64,000 bases of DNA, from assembly GCF_001562055.1 (NCBI RefSeq), contig NZ_LLWE01000025.1:1-64000 (forward strand). Direction: 5' to 3'. Source of the stretch: Polycladidibacter stylochi (lineage in GTDB: Bacteria > Pseudomonadota > Alphaproteobacteria > Rhizobiales > Stappiaceae). This document shows, piece after piece, positions 26,521 to 36,200 of this stretch. The position numbers were made by a program, and so were the translations under genes. The notes below the pieces were generated by a model. That model was not told the DNA's origin. It searched no databases and worked only from the letters and a program-made list of their open reading frames with translations. Position 1 is the stretch's first letter; every line of letters starts with the position of its first letter.

Positions 26521-26996
26521 GTGCTCACTCCAATCACTACACACATTTAAATATTAATGAGTAATTATCGAATATATTAGCGCCAACTTCTGGCAATTAT
26601 CAATTCATTAACTCCTATGATTTTTTATAGTACTGAATCATAAGGATATTTTCAAAATAATATATAATTATCTACTTTACGTGTATTTCGAATATATTTA
26701 ATTTTCCCAAAATGGTACAAAATATACCAAAATAGAACAAAATTTCTTTTCGCTTTCATTACCCCGATTACTTGCTAGAGCATATAAATACTAGAATCAG
26801 AAAAACCGGCGCACAATTGCATATCAACTTGGCTGCAATTCTTAACGAATGGAGAACTCTCAACCCTATTGCTAAGAGTTATCAGCATGGCACCTTGAAC
26901 CCGCTTCAAAGCAGCTACAAGCCAGTGCGTCCCCCCTAAAAAAGATAGGGGCCCCCGAAGGAGCCCCGATCAAATTCTAAATTCAACTGGCAAATC
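26521..26996. other. AT-rich intergenic region
   Basis: About 475 bases; very AT-rich between 26580 and 26760, with imperfect repeats of the form ACAAAAT/ACCAAAAT. It ends with the terminator of the DUF3126 gene at about 26938-26967. I see no RNA gene with confidence. Confidence 0.45.
26938..26967 (-). terminator. Rho-independent terminator with TTCG tetraloop
   Basis: On the minus strand GGGGCTCC, TTCG, GGGGCCCC forms an 8-bp stem with one G-T pair and a very stable tetraloop, followed by TATCTTTTTT. The plus arms are 26948-26955 and 26960-26967. It serves the DUF3126 gene, whose stop is 30 bases away. Confidence 0.88.
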
Positions 26997-27212
26997 TTAA
27001 AGATCTTCCAGATCAACTTCCAGAACAGCCATCTGAAAGCTCCATGACAAATCTTCGTCTTCATCATCACGGAAAATCACGCCTAAAAACTCGTCGCGAA
27101 TATAAAGCTCCGCAGAATCATCTTTACGCGGGCGTGCACGGATCTCAATATCCTGGTTACCGAATGTCTTACGAAAGAACGCTTGCAGCTTTTGGATTTC
27201 CTCGGCTTTCAC
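26997..27212 (-). CDS. DUF3126 family protein
   Basis: A 71-residue cytoplasmic protein of the alphaproteobacterial DUF3126 family. Characteristic residues are EEIQKLQAFFRKTFGN, IEIRARPRKDDSAELYI, then FLGVIFRDDEDED and the acidic tail. The function is unknown, but it is very common next to cysE in this lineage. Here cysE is upstream on the same strand, 82 bases away, so they may form an operon. Confidence 0.9.
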   Translation of the reverse strand: MKAEEIQKLQAFFRKTFGNQDIEIRARPRKDDSAELYIRDEFLGVIFRDDEDEDLSWSFQMAVLEVDLEDL

Positions 27213-27293
27213 AGCCTTCTCCTTTTACTTTAAGAAACACAATTGGCCCCAACCTACAGAAACAATCGGTAAAGCCAAGCCCCTATATTGAGC

Positions 27294-28139
27294 TTATCCC
27301 TGTTGGTTTTGCGATGTTTTCGCTTGACCGCTTCCCAGCATTTGGTCCATGGCCCTTGAAGGCTGCGAACACCCTGCCTCACCCACCAGCTTTGCAGGCA
27401 CGCCAGCCACTGTCGAGCAAGGTTCCACATCCTTCAAAACAACAGAACCAGCCGCAACACGCGAGCAATGGCCAATTTCGATATTGCCCAAAACTTTGGC
27501 CCCCGCACCAATCAATACACCATAACGTACTTTCGGGTGCCGGTCGCCGCTCTCTTTGCCGGTACCGCCCAGCGTCACCCCTTGCAAAATAGAAACATTG
27601 TCTTCAATAACCGCAGTAGCACCCACCACAACACCAGTGCCATGATCGATAAAGATCCCGCGCCCCATAGGAACAGCCGGATGAATATCGACTTGGAAAA
27701 TTTCCGAGCAGCGGCTTTGCAAGTAAAGCGCAAAGTCCTTGCGCCCACTCAGCCATAACGAATGTGCCAGGCGTTGGGTCTGCAGCGCATGAAAGCCTTT
27801 AAAATAGAGCAGCGGTTCCAGATAGCGTAGACATACCGGGTCACGGTCGAGCACGGCTGCCAAATCTACCCGAAAAGCTTCGGCAAGCTTACTATCACGC
27901 TCCAGACAATCCATGTAGGTTTGCCGAATGAGAGAAGAGGAAACCACCTCGTGCCCCAACCGATCGGCCAAGCGATGGACAATTGCCTCTTCCAAACCAT
28001 TATGGTTCAGCACCGTCTCATAGACGAATGAAGCCAATGCCGGCTCAGTAGCAATCATCTGCTCGGCTTCACTGCGCACCCGCGCCCAAATCGGATCATG
28101 CTCAACAATTTGTGCAGCGGTTGAAGAACTCATCGCCAT
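27294..28139 (-). CDS. cysE: Serine O-acetyltransferase
   Basis: A 281-residue enzyme that acetylates serine with acetyl-CoA, the first step of cysteine synthesis. The N-terminal helical domain (about 10-150) has YLEPLLYFKGFHALQTQRLAH. It is followed by the left-handed beta-helix, with IHPAVPMGRGIFIDHGTGVV (catalytic His in DHGTG) and GGTGKESGDRHPKV. The C terminus is flexible, as in forms inhibited by cysteine. ATG 28139 has AAGGAG upstream. It may be co-transcribed with DUF3126. Confidence 0.95.
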   Translation of the reverse strand: MAMSSSTAAQIVEHDPIWARVRSEAEQMIATEPALASFVYETVLNHNGLEEAIVHRLADRLGHEVVSSSLIRQTYMDCLERDSKLAEAFRVDLAAVLDRDPVCLRYLEPLLYFKGFHALQTQRLAHSLWLSGRKDFALYLQSRCSEIFQVDIHPAVPMGRGIFIDHGTGVVVGATAVIEDNVSILQGVTLGGTGKESGDRHPKVRYGVLIGAGAKVLGNIEIGHCSRVAAGSVVLKDVEPCSTVAGVPAKLVGEAGCSQPSRAMDQMLGSGQAKTSQNQQG

Positions 28140-28287
28140 GCCTAAGCACTCCTTAATCACTCGTTTGGCTAAACCAGCCTTCATTATAGGCGTAAATTAT
28201 GGCACTTACTAGTACAAGCCCTTATCTCTCATGGCACCAACCAGTACCACCCCTGAACGCCTATAAAAAACAATGAACTACAAAACT

Positions 28288-29040
28288 TTAGTTAAAGCGC
28301 TCCAGAAATTCCAGGGCACCGGCCTTGAATATCTTGTCGCCAACCGCTGTCATATGATCACGGTTTGTTATTTCCAGCACTTCTGCCTGCACCATCAAAT
28401 CCGCAAGACGCTGCGGCGAACCTGCCACATCATCCTTGCTGCCCACAGCAATTAAAACTGGCTGGGTTATTTGCGCGACGTCTTGCTCGCTGATTGGTTT
28501 ACGCACTGAGCCCATACAAGCGGCCAAGGCATTACGGTCCGACTTGGTTTGCTCGGCAAATGCCCGAAATGCCCGCCCCGTACGATCGCTCACCTCGCTA
28601 ATTTTATCTGCAAGCAAGCCCGCAATAATCGGCTCGGGGTTACCAACACCGGAAACCACCCCGTATCCCATACCGCCAAAAATCAAGGAGCGGATCAGCT
28701 CGGGCCGCTTAAGGGCGCAAAATGTAGCAATACGCGTACCCATGGAATAGCCAAGAATATCCACTTGCCCCACGCCCAAATGGTCAAGCAAGTTCAGGGC
28801 ATCTTGCGCCATCACCGGTGCACCATAATCCGCCGCATCATAAAATTTATGCGATTCGCCATGGCCGCGATTGTCCAGCGCAATTACCCGTCGCCCATCT
28901 TTTACTAAAAGCTCGCTCCAGCCGGTATAAACCCAGTTCACAAACTTGTTGGAAGCAAACCCGTGAATCAGCAGGATCGGGTCGCCCTCACCCTCATCAA
29001 TATAAGAAATTGGCGCGCCATTATTATCAAAAACCGGCAT
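28288..29040 (-). CDS. Alpha/beta hydrolase
   Basis: A 250-residue alpha/beta-fold hydrolase. The oxyanion motif is LLIHGFASN, the nucleophile S99 in LGYSMGTR, the acid probably D203 in VGSKDDVAG, and the base H229 in ITNRDHMTA. ALDNRGHGES is also typical. There is no signal peptide, so it acts in the cytoplasm. The substrate is unknown; esters or small lipids are usual. It is monocistronic, about 150 bases upstream of cysE on the same strand. Confidence 0.9.
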   Translation of the reverse strand: MPVFDNNGAPISYIDEGEGDPILLIHGFASNKFVNWVYTGWSELLVKDGRRVIALDNRGHGESHKFYDAADYGAPVMAQDALNLLDHLGVGQVDILGYSMGTRIATFCALKRPELIRSLIFGGMGYGVVSGVGNPEPIIAGLLADKISEVSDRTGRAFRAFAEQTKSDRNALAACMGSVRKPISEQDVAQITQPVLIAVGSKDDVAGSPQRLADLMVQAEVLEITNRDHMTAVGDKIFKAGALEFLERFN

Positions 29041-29334
29041 TTCCCTGAGTACCTTTAATATTCATTAGCTGGCGGCAAAATAACCAATGCCCCCAAAATG
29101 AAAAGCATAGAATGAAAATAACCCGCAAAATTCTCTCAATATTCGTCTCATAACAACTGTTTTGTAAACATTCGCCCAAGGTGCCCCACCATGCAAAATA
29201 TGAGGCAAAATGCTTAAATTCGCTGCAAAATAACTATTTTTTCTTTTTCAAACCGGATATGGTGCGCCAATATTTAGCAATGAAAAACAACGGACCCCAC
29301 ATTATAGGTTCTGTTAATAAATGGAGGTGCCCTT

Positions 29335-29580
29335 ATGGCCGATCATGCTGTTCCTCATTTCCAAAACTCAGGCGGACATGACAGCGTAACCATAGGCGCG
29401 AAAGAATTTATGTGTATTGGGGCCAACCCTCCCTTCGATCATCCGCACATTTTTCTCGACATGGGCGCTGAAACCCAAGTTGTATGCCCCTATTGCTCGA
29501 CACTTTATAAATATGACGACAAACTGAGTGCCCACGACGCCTCACCTTCTGATTGCGTCTACACACCTGTTGCAGCTTAA
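29335..29580 (+). CDS. CHCC zinc-finger protein (Ndufs6-like)
   Basis: An 81-residue zinc-binding protein of the zf-CHCC family. The ligands are probably C27 (KEFMCIGA), H36 (PPFDHPHIFLDMG), C51 and C54 (VCPYCSTLYKY). It is the bacterial relative of the mitochondrial complex I accessory subunit Ndufs6, common in alphaproteobacteria. A role at complex I is inferred. ATG 29335 follows GGAGG. It precedes an FAD monooxygenase gene by about 65 bases, possibly in one transcript. Confidence 0.9.
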   Translation: MADHAVPHFQNSGGHDSVTIGAKEFMCIGANPPFDHPHIFLDMGAETQVVCPYCSTLYKYDDKLSAHDASPSDCVYTPVAA

Positions 29581-29647
29581 AACCAACAAACACGACCACC
29601 GAACGGCTGGCCATTGTGCATGAATGCAAACAGGAGTTTTGGCTGGC

Positions 29648-30895
29648 ATGGCCAGAGGTAAAATAGCAATAGCAGGCGCTGGCATTGCCGGTATGACCTG
29701 CGCCCTATATCTTGCCCGTTATGGTTATAACGTGAACTTGTTCGAGGCCGCGCCCGCACTAAGCGAAGTGGGCGCAGGCTTACAACTCTCTCCCAACGCG
29801 GTAGCCTGCTTGGCCCAACTCGGCCTACAAGAGCCGCTTGAAGAAGTTGCAATCAAGCCCGATAGTATTGATGTTTTTACCGCAGCAACAGGGCGCAAAC
29901 TAACAGCTATTCCGCTTGGGAACTACGCAAGCAAGCGCTACGCGGCCCCATACTACGTTATTCATCGCGCCGATTTACAAACTCTCTTGGCAACCGCTGT
30001 TAATGAGTGCGCGAATATTACCACCCATTTAAACAGCAGTGTCGTATCCGCCAATATTGAAGGCGAAAAGCTCTCTCTCAATCTGGAACCAACCTGCAAC
30101 AAGCGTGAACTGGCCAACGGCCTACTGGAAACAAAGGGCACAACCACCGCTGAGTTTGATTTGTTATTGGCCGCCAACGGGGTATGGTCGAGCCTTCGCA
30201 AACAATTACAACTCCCCCCGGCAAAGTACTCTGGCCGGGTCGCTTACCGCGCCACCATTGGCGCTTCGCACTTGCCTGCCAATATGCGCCAAAATACCGG
30301 CCTGTGGCTGGGCCATAAAGCCCACTTGGTTCATTACCCAGTTTCTGCAGGAACGCAGCTCAATATCGTTGCCATTGTTCATGAAGACTGGCAGCAGCAA
30401 GACTGGTCGCACCAGACCACAATAGACAACCTATTGCCGCATTTTAAAAACTGGTCCCCTAAAATCACTCGCTACCTTACCGAGGCGCACTGCTGGACCA
30501 GATGGGCCCTGTGCCACATTTTACCGGGCGATTGCTGGAGCAAAGGGCGCATCGCTTTGCTGGGAGACGCAGCTCACGCCATGACACCGTTTATGGCTCA
30601 AGGGGCAGGCATGGCCATTGAAGATGCCGCCGTTCTTGCCCAGCAAATTGGCAAGTTTGGTGCAACACCGGTCGCCTTAACAGCCTATGCCAACGAGCGC
30701 CGTGAACGCGCAGAAAAAGTTGCCAAAACAGCCCTTGCCAACGAGCGTATTTATCACCTGCCCGCCCCGCTGTCATTGGGGCGCAATATGGTCATGCGCA
30801 CCACTCCCCCGAGCATTTTACTTGGCAAATACGACTGGATATACAACTGGACCCCGCCCCCGCTGCCTCCAGAAGCGCAAAACGGGACACATTAA
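29648..30895 (+). CDS. FAD-dependent monooxygenase (aromatic hydroxylase type)
   Basis: A 415-residue flavoprotein monooxygenase of the PHBH/salicylate-hydroxylase group. The FAD-binding Rossmann motif is IAGAGIAGMTCALYLARYG, then GAGLQLSPNAVACL. The second FAD motif GDAAHAMTPFMAQGAGMAIED lies around residues 305-325. Such enzymes add oxygen to aromatic rings using NAD(P)H; in this neighbourhood no degradation genes appear, so the substrate is not known. A ubiquinone-type role is also possible. ATG 29648 has AGGAG 11 bases upstream. Confidence 0.88.
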   Translation: MARGKIAIAGAGIAGMTCALYLARYGYNVNLFEAAPALSEVGAGLQLSPNAVACLAQLGLQEPLEEVAIKPDSIDVFTAATGRKLTAIPLGNYASKRYAAPYYVIHRADLQTLLATAVNECANITTHLNSSVVSANIEGEKLSLNLEPTCNKRELANGLLETKGTTTAEFDLLLAANGVWSSLRKQLQLPPAKYSGRVAYRATIGASHLPANMRQNTGLWLGHKAHLVHYPVSAGTQLNIVAIVHEDWQQQDWSHQTTIDNLLPHFKNWSPKITRYLTEAHCWTRWALCHILPGDCWSKGRIALLGDAAHAMTPFMAQGAGMAIEDAAVLAQQIGKFGATPVALTAYANERRERAEKVAKTALANERIYHLPAPLSLGRNMVMRTTPPSILLGKYDWIYNWTPPPLPPEAQNGTH

Positions 30896-30943
30896 CATCC
30901 CCAAACCCTTATATTAGACCCTATAAACTTCAGGATAAGCCCA

Positions 30944-31702
30944 ATGACCACAACCAAACCAACACCCCAAAACATTAGTGCCGCATACGTGGTGATTGGC
31001 GATGAAATCCTGTCGGGCCGTACCAAAGACAAGAACATCGGCTATTTAGCGACTTTCCTCACCGAGCTTGGTATTGACCTGCAAGAAGTGCGTGTCGTGC
31101 CCGACGAGCAAGACAGAATAGTTGCAGCTGTCAACGCCCTGCGCCCGGCCTATACCTATGTGTTCACCTCTGGTGGTATTGGCCCGACCCACGACGATAT
31201 TACCGCCGATTCCATTGCCAAAGCCTTTGGCGTGGGCATTGATCTCGACCCGCGCGCCTATAAATTGCTGGAAGACCATTACACTGCAGCAGAATTTACC
31301 CCCGCCCGCCAACGAATGGCGCGTATTCCCTTTGGTGCCGAGCTGATTGAAAACCGCGTTTCCATTGCCCCCGGATTTCGCATGGAAAATACCTTTGTAA
31401 TGGCCGGTGTCCCCGCCATAATGCAAGCCATGCTGGATGCAATTGCCCCTGAATTACAAACGGGAATCAAAATGCAATCCGCCTCTGTCCTGTTCGATTT
31501 ACCCGAAAGTAAAATTGCCGGAGAGTTGGCCCTCATTCAGGAAAACCACCCGCAAACCGCCATTGGCTCTTACCCCAAGGCAAAAGATGGGCGATTTTCC
31601 ACAGAGGTAGTTGTAAGATCACGCGATATTGATGTACTGGCAAGTGCAAGCGCAGCTGTGGAAGCCCTGAAACAGGCGGCCTACCAAAAATACAAGGACT
31701 AG
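30944..31702 (+). CDS. CinA N-terminal (molybdopterin-binding) domain protein
   Basis: A 252-residue protein with the MoeA-like molybdopterin-binding domain found in CinA. Signature runs are VVIGDEILSGRTKDKN, TSGGIGPTHDDIT and the late SYPKAKDGRFSTEVVV. Full-length CinA also has a nicotinamide-nucleotide amidase domain; this protein lacks it, a common arrangement in alphaproteobacteria. The function may be an ADP-ribose pyrophosphatase-like activity or unknown. It follows the FAD monooxygenase by 48 bases and precedes gpt by 9, so these are probably in one operon. Confidence 0.92.
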   Translation: MTTTKPTPQNISAAYVVIGDEILSGRTKDKNIGYLATFLTELGIDLQEVRVVPDEQDRIVAAVNALRPAYTYVFTSGGIGPTHDDITADSIAKAFGVGIDLDPRAYKLLEDHYTAAEFTPARQRMARIPFGAELIENRVSIAPGFRMENTFVMAGVPAIMQAMLDAIAPELQTGIKMQSASVLFDLPESKIAGELALIQENHPQTAIGSYPKAKDGRFSTEVVVRSRDIDVLASASAAVEALKQAAYQKYKD

Positions 31703-31711
31703 AGTTTCAAG

Positions 31712-32212
31712 ATGGAAAACCAAGGTCAGAACAAAGCATTCCCCGTTTCGTGGGACCAATTTCACCGCGATTGCCGCGCCTTGTCTTGGCGCCTCTCCGA
31801 CAAAGGCCCGTTTGATGCCATCGTCTGCATCACCCGTGGTGGCCTTGTACCCGCAGGCATTATTGCCCGCGAACTCGGCGTTCGCAAAATCGAAACCGTT
31901 TGCATCGCCTCCTATCACGATTATGACGACCAGGGAAAACTGGAAGTCATTAAAGGCATTGATCCCAACGTGATTGCCGGTGAAGGCGAAGGCGTTCTGG
32001 TAATTGACGATCTGGTGGATACCGGTAAAACCGCCAAGGTAGTGCGTGAGATGCTGCCCAAAGCACACCTTGCCACCGTTTACGCCAAGCCTTTGGGCCG
32101 CGAGCTGGCCGATACAATCGTCACCGAGCTTTCGCAAGACACCTGGGTCTACTTCCCTTGGGACATGGGCTGGTCCTTCCAACCACCAATTTCAAATGAT
32201 ACAGCAGGTTAA
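31712..32212 (+). CDS. gpt: Xanthine-guanine phosphoribosyltransferase
   Basis: A 166-residue purine salvage enzyme that makes XMP and GMP from bases and PRPP. The PRPP-binding motif [15 protein letters not shown] is at about 96-110. [19 protein letters not shown] and the C-terminal [12 protein letters not shown] are typical of Gpt. It starts 9 bases after the CinA-like stop. A strong terminator follows its stop. Confidence 0.94.
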   Translation: MENQGQNKAFPVSWDQFHRDCRALSWRLSDKGPFDAIVCITRGGLVPAGIIARELGVRKIETVCIASYHDYDDQGKLEVIKGIDPNVIAGEGEGVLVIDDLVDTGKTAKVVREMLPKAHLATVYAKPLGRELADTIVTELSQDTWVYFPWDMGWSFQPPISNDTAG

Positions 32213-32233
32213 AAACCGGCTTCGACCGATGAT

Positions 32234-32260
32234 AAAAGGCAGCCCCGGCTGCCTTTTTTA
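32234..32260 (+). terminator. Rho-independent terminator of gpt
   Basis: Stem AAAAGGCAGC (32234-32243) with GCTGCCTTTT (32248-32257), loop CCCG, then TT. It is 22 bases after the gpt stop. Confidence 0.93.
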
Positions 32261-32297
32261 TTGCTAAGTTAGTAAAGAGGGCAGCCAACACCTTTCC

Positions 32298-32750
32298 TCA
32301 TTGCTCTGGCTTAGGTGGCGAGCGTTTGAATGCGCGGAAATACCATGTCGCAATGTGCAAAACGAAAATACAAAACAAAAATACGCTGAGCTGCTCAAGG
32401 GCAAGCGCATATACAAACATGCTCGCTTGGAAGAGCATCAACAAAAGCGCCCCGACACTCTCTAGATCACTCGGCAGCTGACCGAATAAAAGCGTTACCC
32501 CAAGACTGACAATCGTTGTAGAGCAGACCATAATCCCTTGCACGCTAAGCGCTGTCCATAGCATGCCATAGTCGCCACGGCGTCCGAGCAGCGGAGAAAA
32601 TAAGACACCGACAACCAGCACAACACTAAGCGCGCCCAGATGAAACGGAGGCGGCATAATATTTAACGGTGCCCAAATGACGACAACATAAGAGGCAGCA
32701 AGACAACATGTAGTCACCACTGCAACTTTGAACTTTACTAATGACAACAA
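32298..32750 (-). CDS. Four-segment membrane protein, unknown function
   Basis: A 150-residue integral membrane protein. Four hydrophobic helices lie at about 7-30, 38-55, 62-92 and 105-135, with a short basic C-terminal tail (RAFKRSPPKPEQ). I recognise no family. The start is probably TTG at 32750 after GGAATTATCAG; no strong ATG exists. A small two-helix protein gene is upstream on the same strand. It is convergent with gpt. Confidence 0.55.
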   Translation of the reverse strand: MLSLVKFKVAVVTTCCLAASYVVVIWAPLNIMPPPFHLGALSVVLVVGVLFSPLLGRRGDYGMLWTALSVQGIMVCSTTIVSLGVTLLFGQLPSDLESVGALLLMLFQASMFVYALALEQLSVFLFCIFVLHIATWYFRAFKRSPPKPEQ

Positions 32751-32858
32751 CTGATAATTCCAGCCTCTTACCTACATCACATACTAAGCGTACACATTCG
32801 CACGCTAGTCCGTCTGATGCTTGAAGCAAAGGAGGAGTTGTCCTTTAATTCTATGTGA

Positions 32859-33074
32859 TCAACAGGATGATTGGTTGTGCTTAGATTTCACAGGGTTCGA
32901 CAACCAATTAAAAACCCAACCGAAAACCAGCACTCCCGGAATAACTATGAGAAATCCTTGAACGGTCTTGCTTACATCCAGTTGATTTACGATAGGACGG
33001 GATATCCCCCAGACGACGATTAAACAGATCGTAGATATTAAAAACGGTATCACATATTTTTTGATAATATACAT
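32859..33074 (-). CDS. Small two-segment membrane protein, unknown function
   Basis: A 71-residue protein with two hydrophobic helices, at about 8-25 (IPFLISTICLIVVWG) and 39-55 (GFLIVIPGVLVFGWVF), and a polar tail KSKHNQSSC. ATG 33074 has GGAGTAAGTT upstream, so it is likely translated. I recognise no family. It precedes the four-segment protein gene by about 110 bases on the same strand. Confidence 0.55.
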   Translation of the reverse strand: MYIIKKYVIPFLISTICLIVVWGISRPIVNQLDVSKTVQGFLIVIPGVLVFGWVFNWLSNPVKSKHNQSSC

Positions 33075-33480
33075 AACTTACTCCAAATCAAATCGAATAG
33101 AACTACAATTAAGTCCAACGACAATTTCGTCAGCACCAAGGCGGCAACTGATGGAAGAGATGATTGAGGGAATAAACAGTTCTTGAGAGCAAAGCGGCTG
33201 CAAAGCAAACGCCGATGTTCGTTCAGAACAGCTATGTAAGAAAAAATGCGGAGAGCGGACGGTTCCTTAGCGCCGGGGGGGGTCATCAATGGGTTGCCAC
33301 CATCTCGCGCCTTGCCGGTGCCGCCGCCTCCGACTAACAACCATAATATACTAGCAAGCGATAGAAGAACGAGCAAGCACGATCTGCATTCGCCTGGTCA
33401 GTTAGTTTTAAGGGGTACCCTGATAAACTGAGAAAACGACGTCCCCCCTTTGCTCCGCACTTCACGCCTTCAAAAATGCT
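33075..33480. other. Intergenic region, no gene supported
   Basis: About 405 bases between a small membrane protein gene and sfsA, both on the minus strand. A minus-strand frame at 33050-33376 covers most of it but overlaps the start of the next gene and has no recognisable domain. There is a run of eight G near 33275. Confidence 0.4.
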
Positions 33481-34185
33481 TCACGCTTTCAGCGTTACCT
33501 CACGGTCCACCACCACTTCGTCAGAAGTTAACCGGCAGCCCAACGCATAAACCTCAACGCCAGCTTCAAGCGCTGCATCAAAGGCCGCGCCATAAGCCCC
33601 GTCAATATCGCGGGCAATGGCCATCTCATCCGCATCATCCCGCTGCACCAAAAATACCATGGCCGCACGATGGCCCTGTGCCACCATATCGCTAAGCTCT
33701 TGCAAGTGCTTGGTGCCGCGTGCGGTCACACTATCTGGAAATTCGGCCAACCCGCTTTGCCGCAGTAACGTGGTGTTTTTCACTTCCACATAGATCAAGC
33801 CGCCCTCTGCCCCCTCCAGCAAAATATCAATACGCGAGTTCTTGCCATACTTCACCTCGCGGCGCAGCTTGGTAAAGCCTTGCAAAGGCTGCACCCAGCC
33901 AGAAAGCAACGCTTCCTCGACAATTTTATTGGGCAAAGCTGTATTGATTCCCACCATGGCACCGTTGATTTGCAAAAGCTGCCACGAGTATTTCAGCTTG
34001 CGCTTGGGATCATCGCTCTTGCTGACCCAAACCGGAATGCCGCTTTCCAACAGTGACAACATCGAGCCCGAATTGGCACAATGCGCGGTCACCACCTCGC
34101 CGCTATCACAAAGTTCCACATCGGCCATAAAACGCTTGTAGCGCTTAATCAGCCGCCCCTCCAGCATCGGGCTTGGCAGTTGCAT
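33481..34185 (-). CDS. sfsA: SfsA family protein (sugar fermentation stimulation)
   Basis: A 234-residue protein of the SfsA family, an OB-fold plus restriction-endonuclease-like domain. Signatures are RFMADVELCDSGEVVTAHCAN, NTALPNKIVEEAL, YVEVKNTTLL and DSVTARGTKHLQEL, where ExK and the Asp mark the nuclease-like site. In E. coli it affects maltose gene expression; the true activity is unclear. It lies directly downstream of trkH-1 on the same strand, 29 bases away. Confidence 0.95.
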   Translation of the reverse strand: MQLPSPMLEGRLIKRYKRFMADVELCDSGEVVTAHCANSGSMLSLLESGIPVWVSKSDDPKRKLKYSWQLLQINGAMVGINTALPNKIVEEALLSGWVQPLQGFTKLRREVKYGKNSRIDILLEGAEGGLIYVEVKNTTLLRQSGLAEFPDSVTARGTKHLQELSDMVAQGHRAAMVFLVQRDDADEMAIARDIDGAYGAAFDAALEAGVEVYALGCRLTSDEVVVDREVTLKA

Positions 34186-34214
34186 TTTTCACCTCGAAAC
34201 ATCATTGCAAACTG

Positions 34215-35660
34215 TTATTTAGACCAGAAATCGGGATCCAGCAGCACCAGAACCGTAAACAGCTCCAACCGGCCCAACAGCATGGCCGCACTTAAAATCC
34301 ACTTCACCGTATCGGGTAAGGAAGCAAAACTCCCTGCAGGACCGATAACCGGTCCCAGCCCCGGCCCCACATTACCAACAGAAGTCGCCGCAGCGGAAAC
34401 CGCAGTCACCAAATCCAGATGGAAAGTGGAGAGGATCAAGGTCAAAATGCCCACAGTGCCCAGATAGACCACCAAAAACGCCAGAACAGAAAACGTTAAT
34501 TCGGGCGTTAAGCGGGTTGGTCCATAAGAAACGGCAATAATCCGGTTGGGCCGTACCATACGCCGTAAATGCGCTTTCACAGTGCCAAAGAAAACCAGAA
34601 AACGGAAAATCTTGATGCCGCCAGTGGTGGAACCCGTACATCCGCCCACAAACTTCAACAGCAGCGCCAGACCAACCACCGGCGCCCCCCAAGTGGTATA
34701 ATCGCCCATAGCATAACCAGTACCGGTAATCACAGAGATCACATTAAACGTGGAACTGAGCAGCGCTTTGGAAAACGGAATTCCCTGCGATAAGCCCAGA
34801 TAAATTGTCAGGGCAAGCGAGACCAACGTTATAAGCCACAAAAACGAGCGCACCTGCGGATCATTCCATAGCTTCATTGGTGCACCGCGCAGTGATTGAA
34901 TGAGCAACACAAATGGCAAAGAGCCGATAATCATAAACACAACCGCAATCCAGCCCGTTACCGGATTTTCAAAATAACCAAAGGATTTATCGTGGGTGGA
35001 ATAGCCACCAGTCGCAATTGTGGTGAGCGCATGGTTAAAGGCATCGAATATGGTCATGCCGGAGGCCCAATAGGCCACTATACAAACCACCGTTAAAAAC
35101 AGATAGGTCAGGCCGATAAGACGAATAAGCTCTACCGAGCGCGAAACAATTTTCTCGCTCTGGTCCGAGCTTTCCGTCTGGAACAGCTGCATTCCGCCAA
35201 TGCGTAAAAACGGCAGGAGCACAATGGCCATAACCACGATCCCAACACCGCCCATCCATTGCATCAAGGAACGCCAAACCAGCAAACCCGGTGGTAAACT
35301 ATCCAACCCGGAAAGCACCGTAGAACCGGTGGTAGTAAACCCCGAAACCGCCTCGAACATGGCATCCACATAAGCCACGCCCAGCCATAAAAAGGGCAAT
35401 GCACCAAGAGCAGGCAGCGTAACCCAGGACAGTGTTGTGAGTAAAAACGTTTGCCGTGTATCCAACCCCTCTCGCAAAGCACTACCCATGGCGACAATAA
35501 GCAGCATGCCCACCAAACCGACATTAAGAGACGAGAAAACAAAAGCCTGCCAATCAGCATTACGCATGGTGACATCCACCAGTGCCGGAATCAGCATAGC
35601 GACAGCAAGACCGAGATATAAATAACCAAGTACACTTAATACGGGCCGAATTGAAACCAC
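34215..35660 (-). CDS. TrkH family potassium uptake protein (copy 1)
   Basis: A 481-residue membrane protein of the TrkH/KtrB family, which moves K+ across the inner membrane with a cytoplasmic TrkA partner. The four selectivity-filter loops are visible: SGFTTTGSTVLSGLDSLP, TTIATGGYSTHD, SVITGTGYAMGDY and ATSVGNVGPGLG. GGCTGSTTGGIKIFRF is the conserved intramembrane segment. About ten hydrophobic segments are present. No trkA is in the window. A close paralogue lies 540 bases upstream on the same strand. Confidence 0.95.
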   Translation of the reverse strand: MVSIRPVLSVLGYLYLGLAVAMLIPALVDVTMRNADWQAFVFSSLNVGLVGMLLIVAMGSALREGLDTRQTFLLTTLSWVTLPALGALPFLWLGVAYVDAMFEAVSGFTTTGSTVLSGLDSLPPGLLVWRSLMQWMGGVGIVVMAIVLLPFLRIGGMQLFQTESSDQSEKIVSRSVELIRLIGLTYLFLTVVCIVAYWASGMTIFDAFNHALTTIATGGYSTHDKSFGYFENPVTGWIAVVFMIIGSLPFVLLIQSLRGAPMKLWNDPQVRSFLWLITLVSLALTIYLGLSQGIPFSKALLSSTFNVISVITGTGYAMGDYTTWGAPVVGLALLLKFVGGCTGSTTGGIKIFRFLVFFGTVKAHLRRMVRPNRIIAVSYGPTRLTPELTFSVLAFLVVYLGTVGILTLILSTFHLDLVTAVSAAATSVGNVGPGLGPVIGPAGSFASLPDTVKWILSAAMLLGRLELFTVLVLLDPDFWSK

Positions 35661-36200
35661 ACTACCATCTCAAAGTTACGGCCTAAAGGCCAAGCATAAC
35701 CAACAGTTTTAAAGATACGCAATTACCAAGCTTAGAGCCGTTATAATTATCCAAATGGACGCAAACTGCTTTAATATCGATCAGCTTAGAACGTATATTT
35801 GCGTAATAAACAACCCATATAAACAAATTGTTTTTACATCATAGGCAAATAATTTTATTTCCCGAACGGGAAAATACTCTCCGTGAGATATCCCAGTAAA
35901 AATTTAAAATTTATAGGTAAATTAACTAGAATTGCTACCCTAAGCTACTAAAGCACTAGAGACACGCCAAAATTACTGTAGCTTTGGAACAAAGATCCGT
36001 TGATTGGCCAAACCAAACAACAAGAATTTGCTCCAAACATTAGCTTAGTACATGAGCAGAGAATGCAAATGAGCGCAACCTACCTAGAAAGCCAACAAGG
36101 CATGGCAATACCCTTTGAGCGGGAGTACGGATAATAGATAACAAAGCCCCAGCCGTTCAATGGAAAGCCATTAGATTTTACGTATTGGCCGGGCACACGG
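35661..36200. other. Intergenic region between the two trkH genes
   Basis: About 540 bases. It includes the palindrome TTTCCCGAACGGGAAA at 35858-35873, about 200 bases upstream of copy 1, which could be a regulator site for a K+ or osmotic response. No coding frame is supported. Confidence 0.45.
35858..35873. promoter_or_regulatory. Palindromic possible operator upstream of trkH copy 1
   Basis: TTTCCCGAACGGGAAA has 7-base perfect arms and a 2-base centre, too tight for a transcription hairpin but typical of a dimer-binding site. It sits about 190 bases before the copy 1 start codon, far from the end of copy 2 (36201). The regulator is unknown. Confidence 0.4.

Noticed and set aside
33050-33376. 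Minus-strand frame of 108 codons between sfsA and a small membrane protein gene
   Set aside because: It overlaps the start of the next gene, shows no domain and has low-complexity glycine and proline runs near a poly-G tract; it looks like chance.
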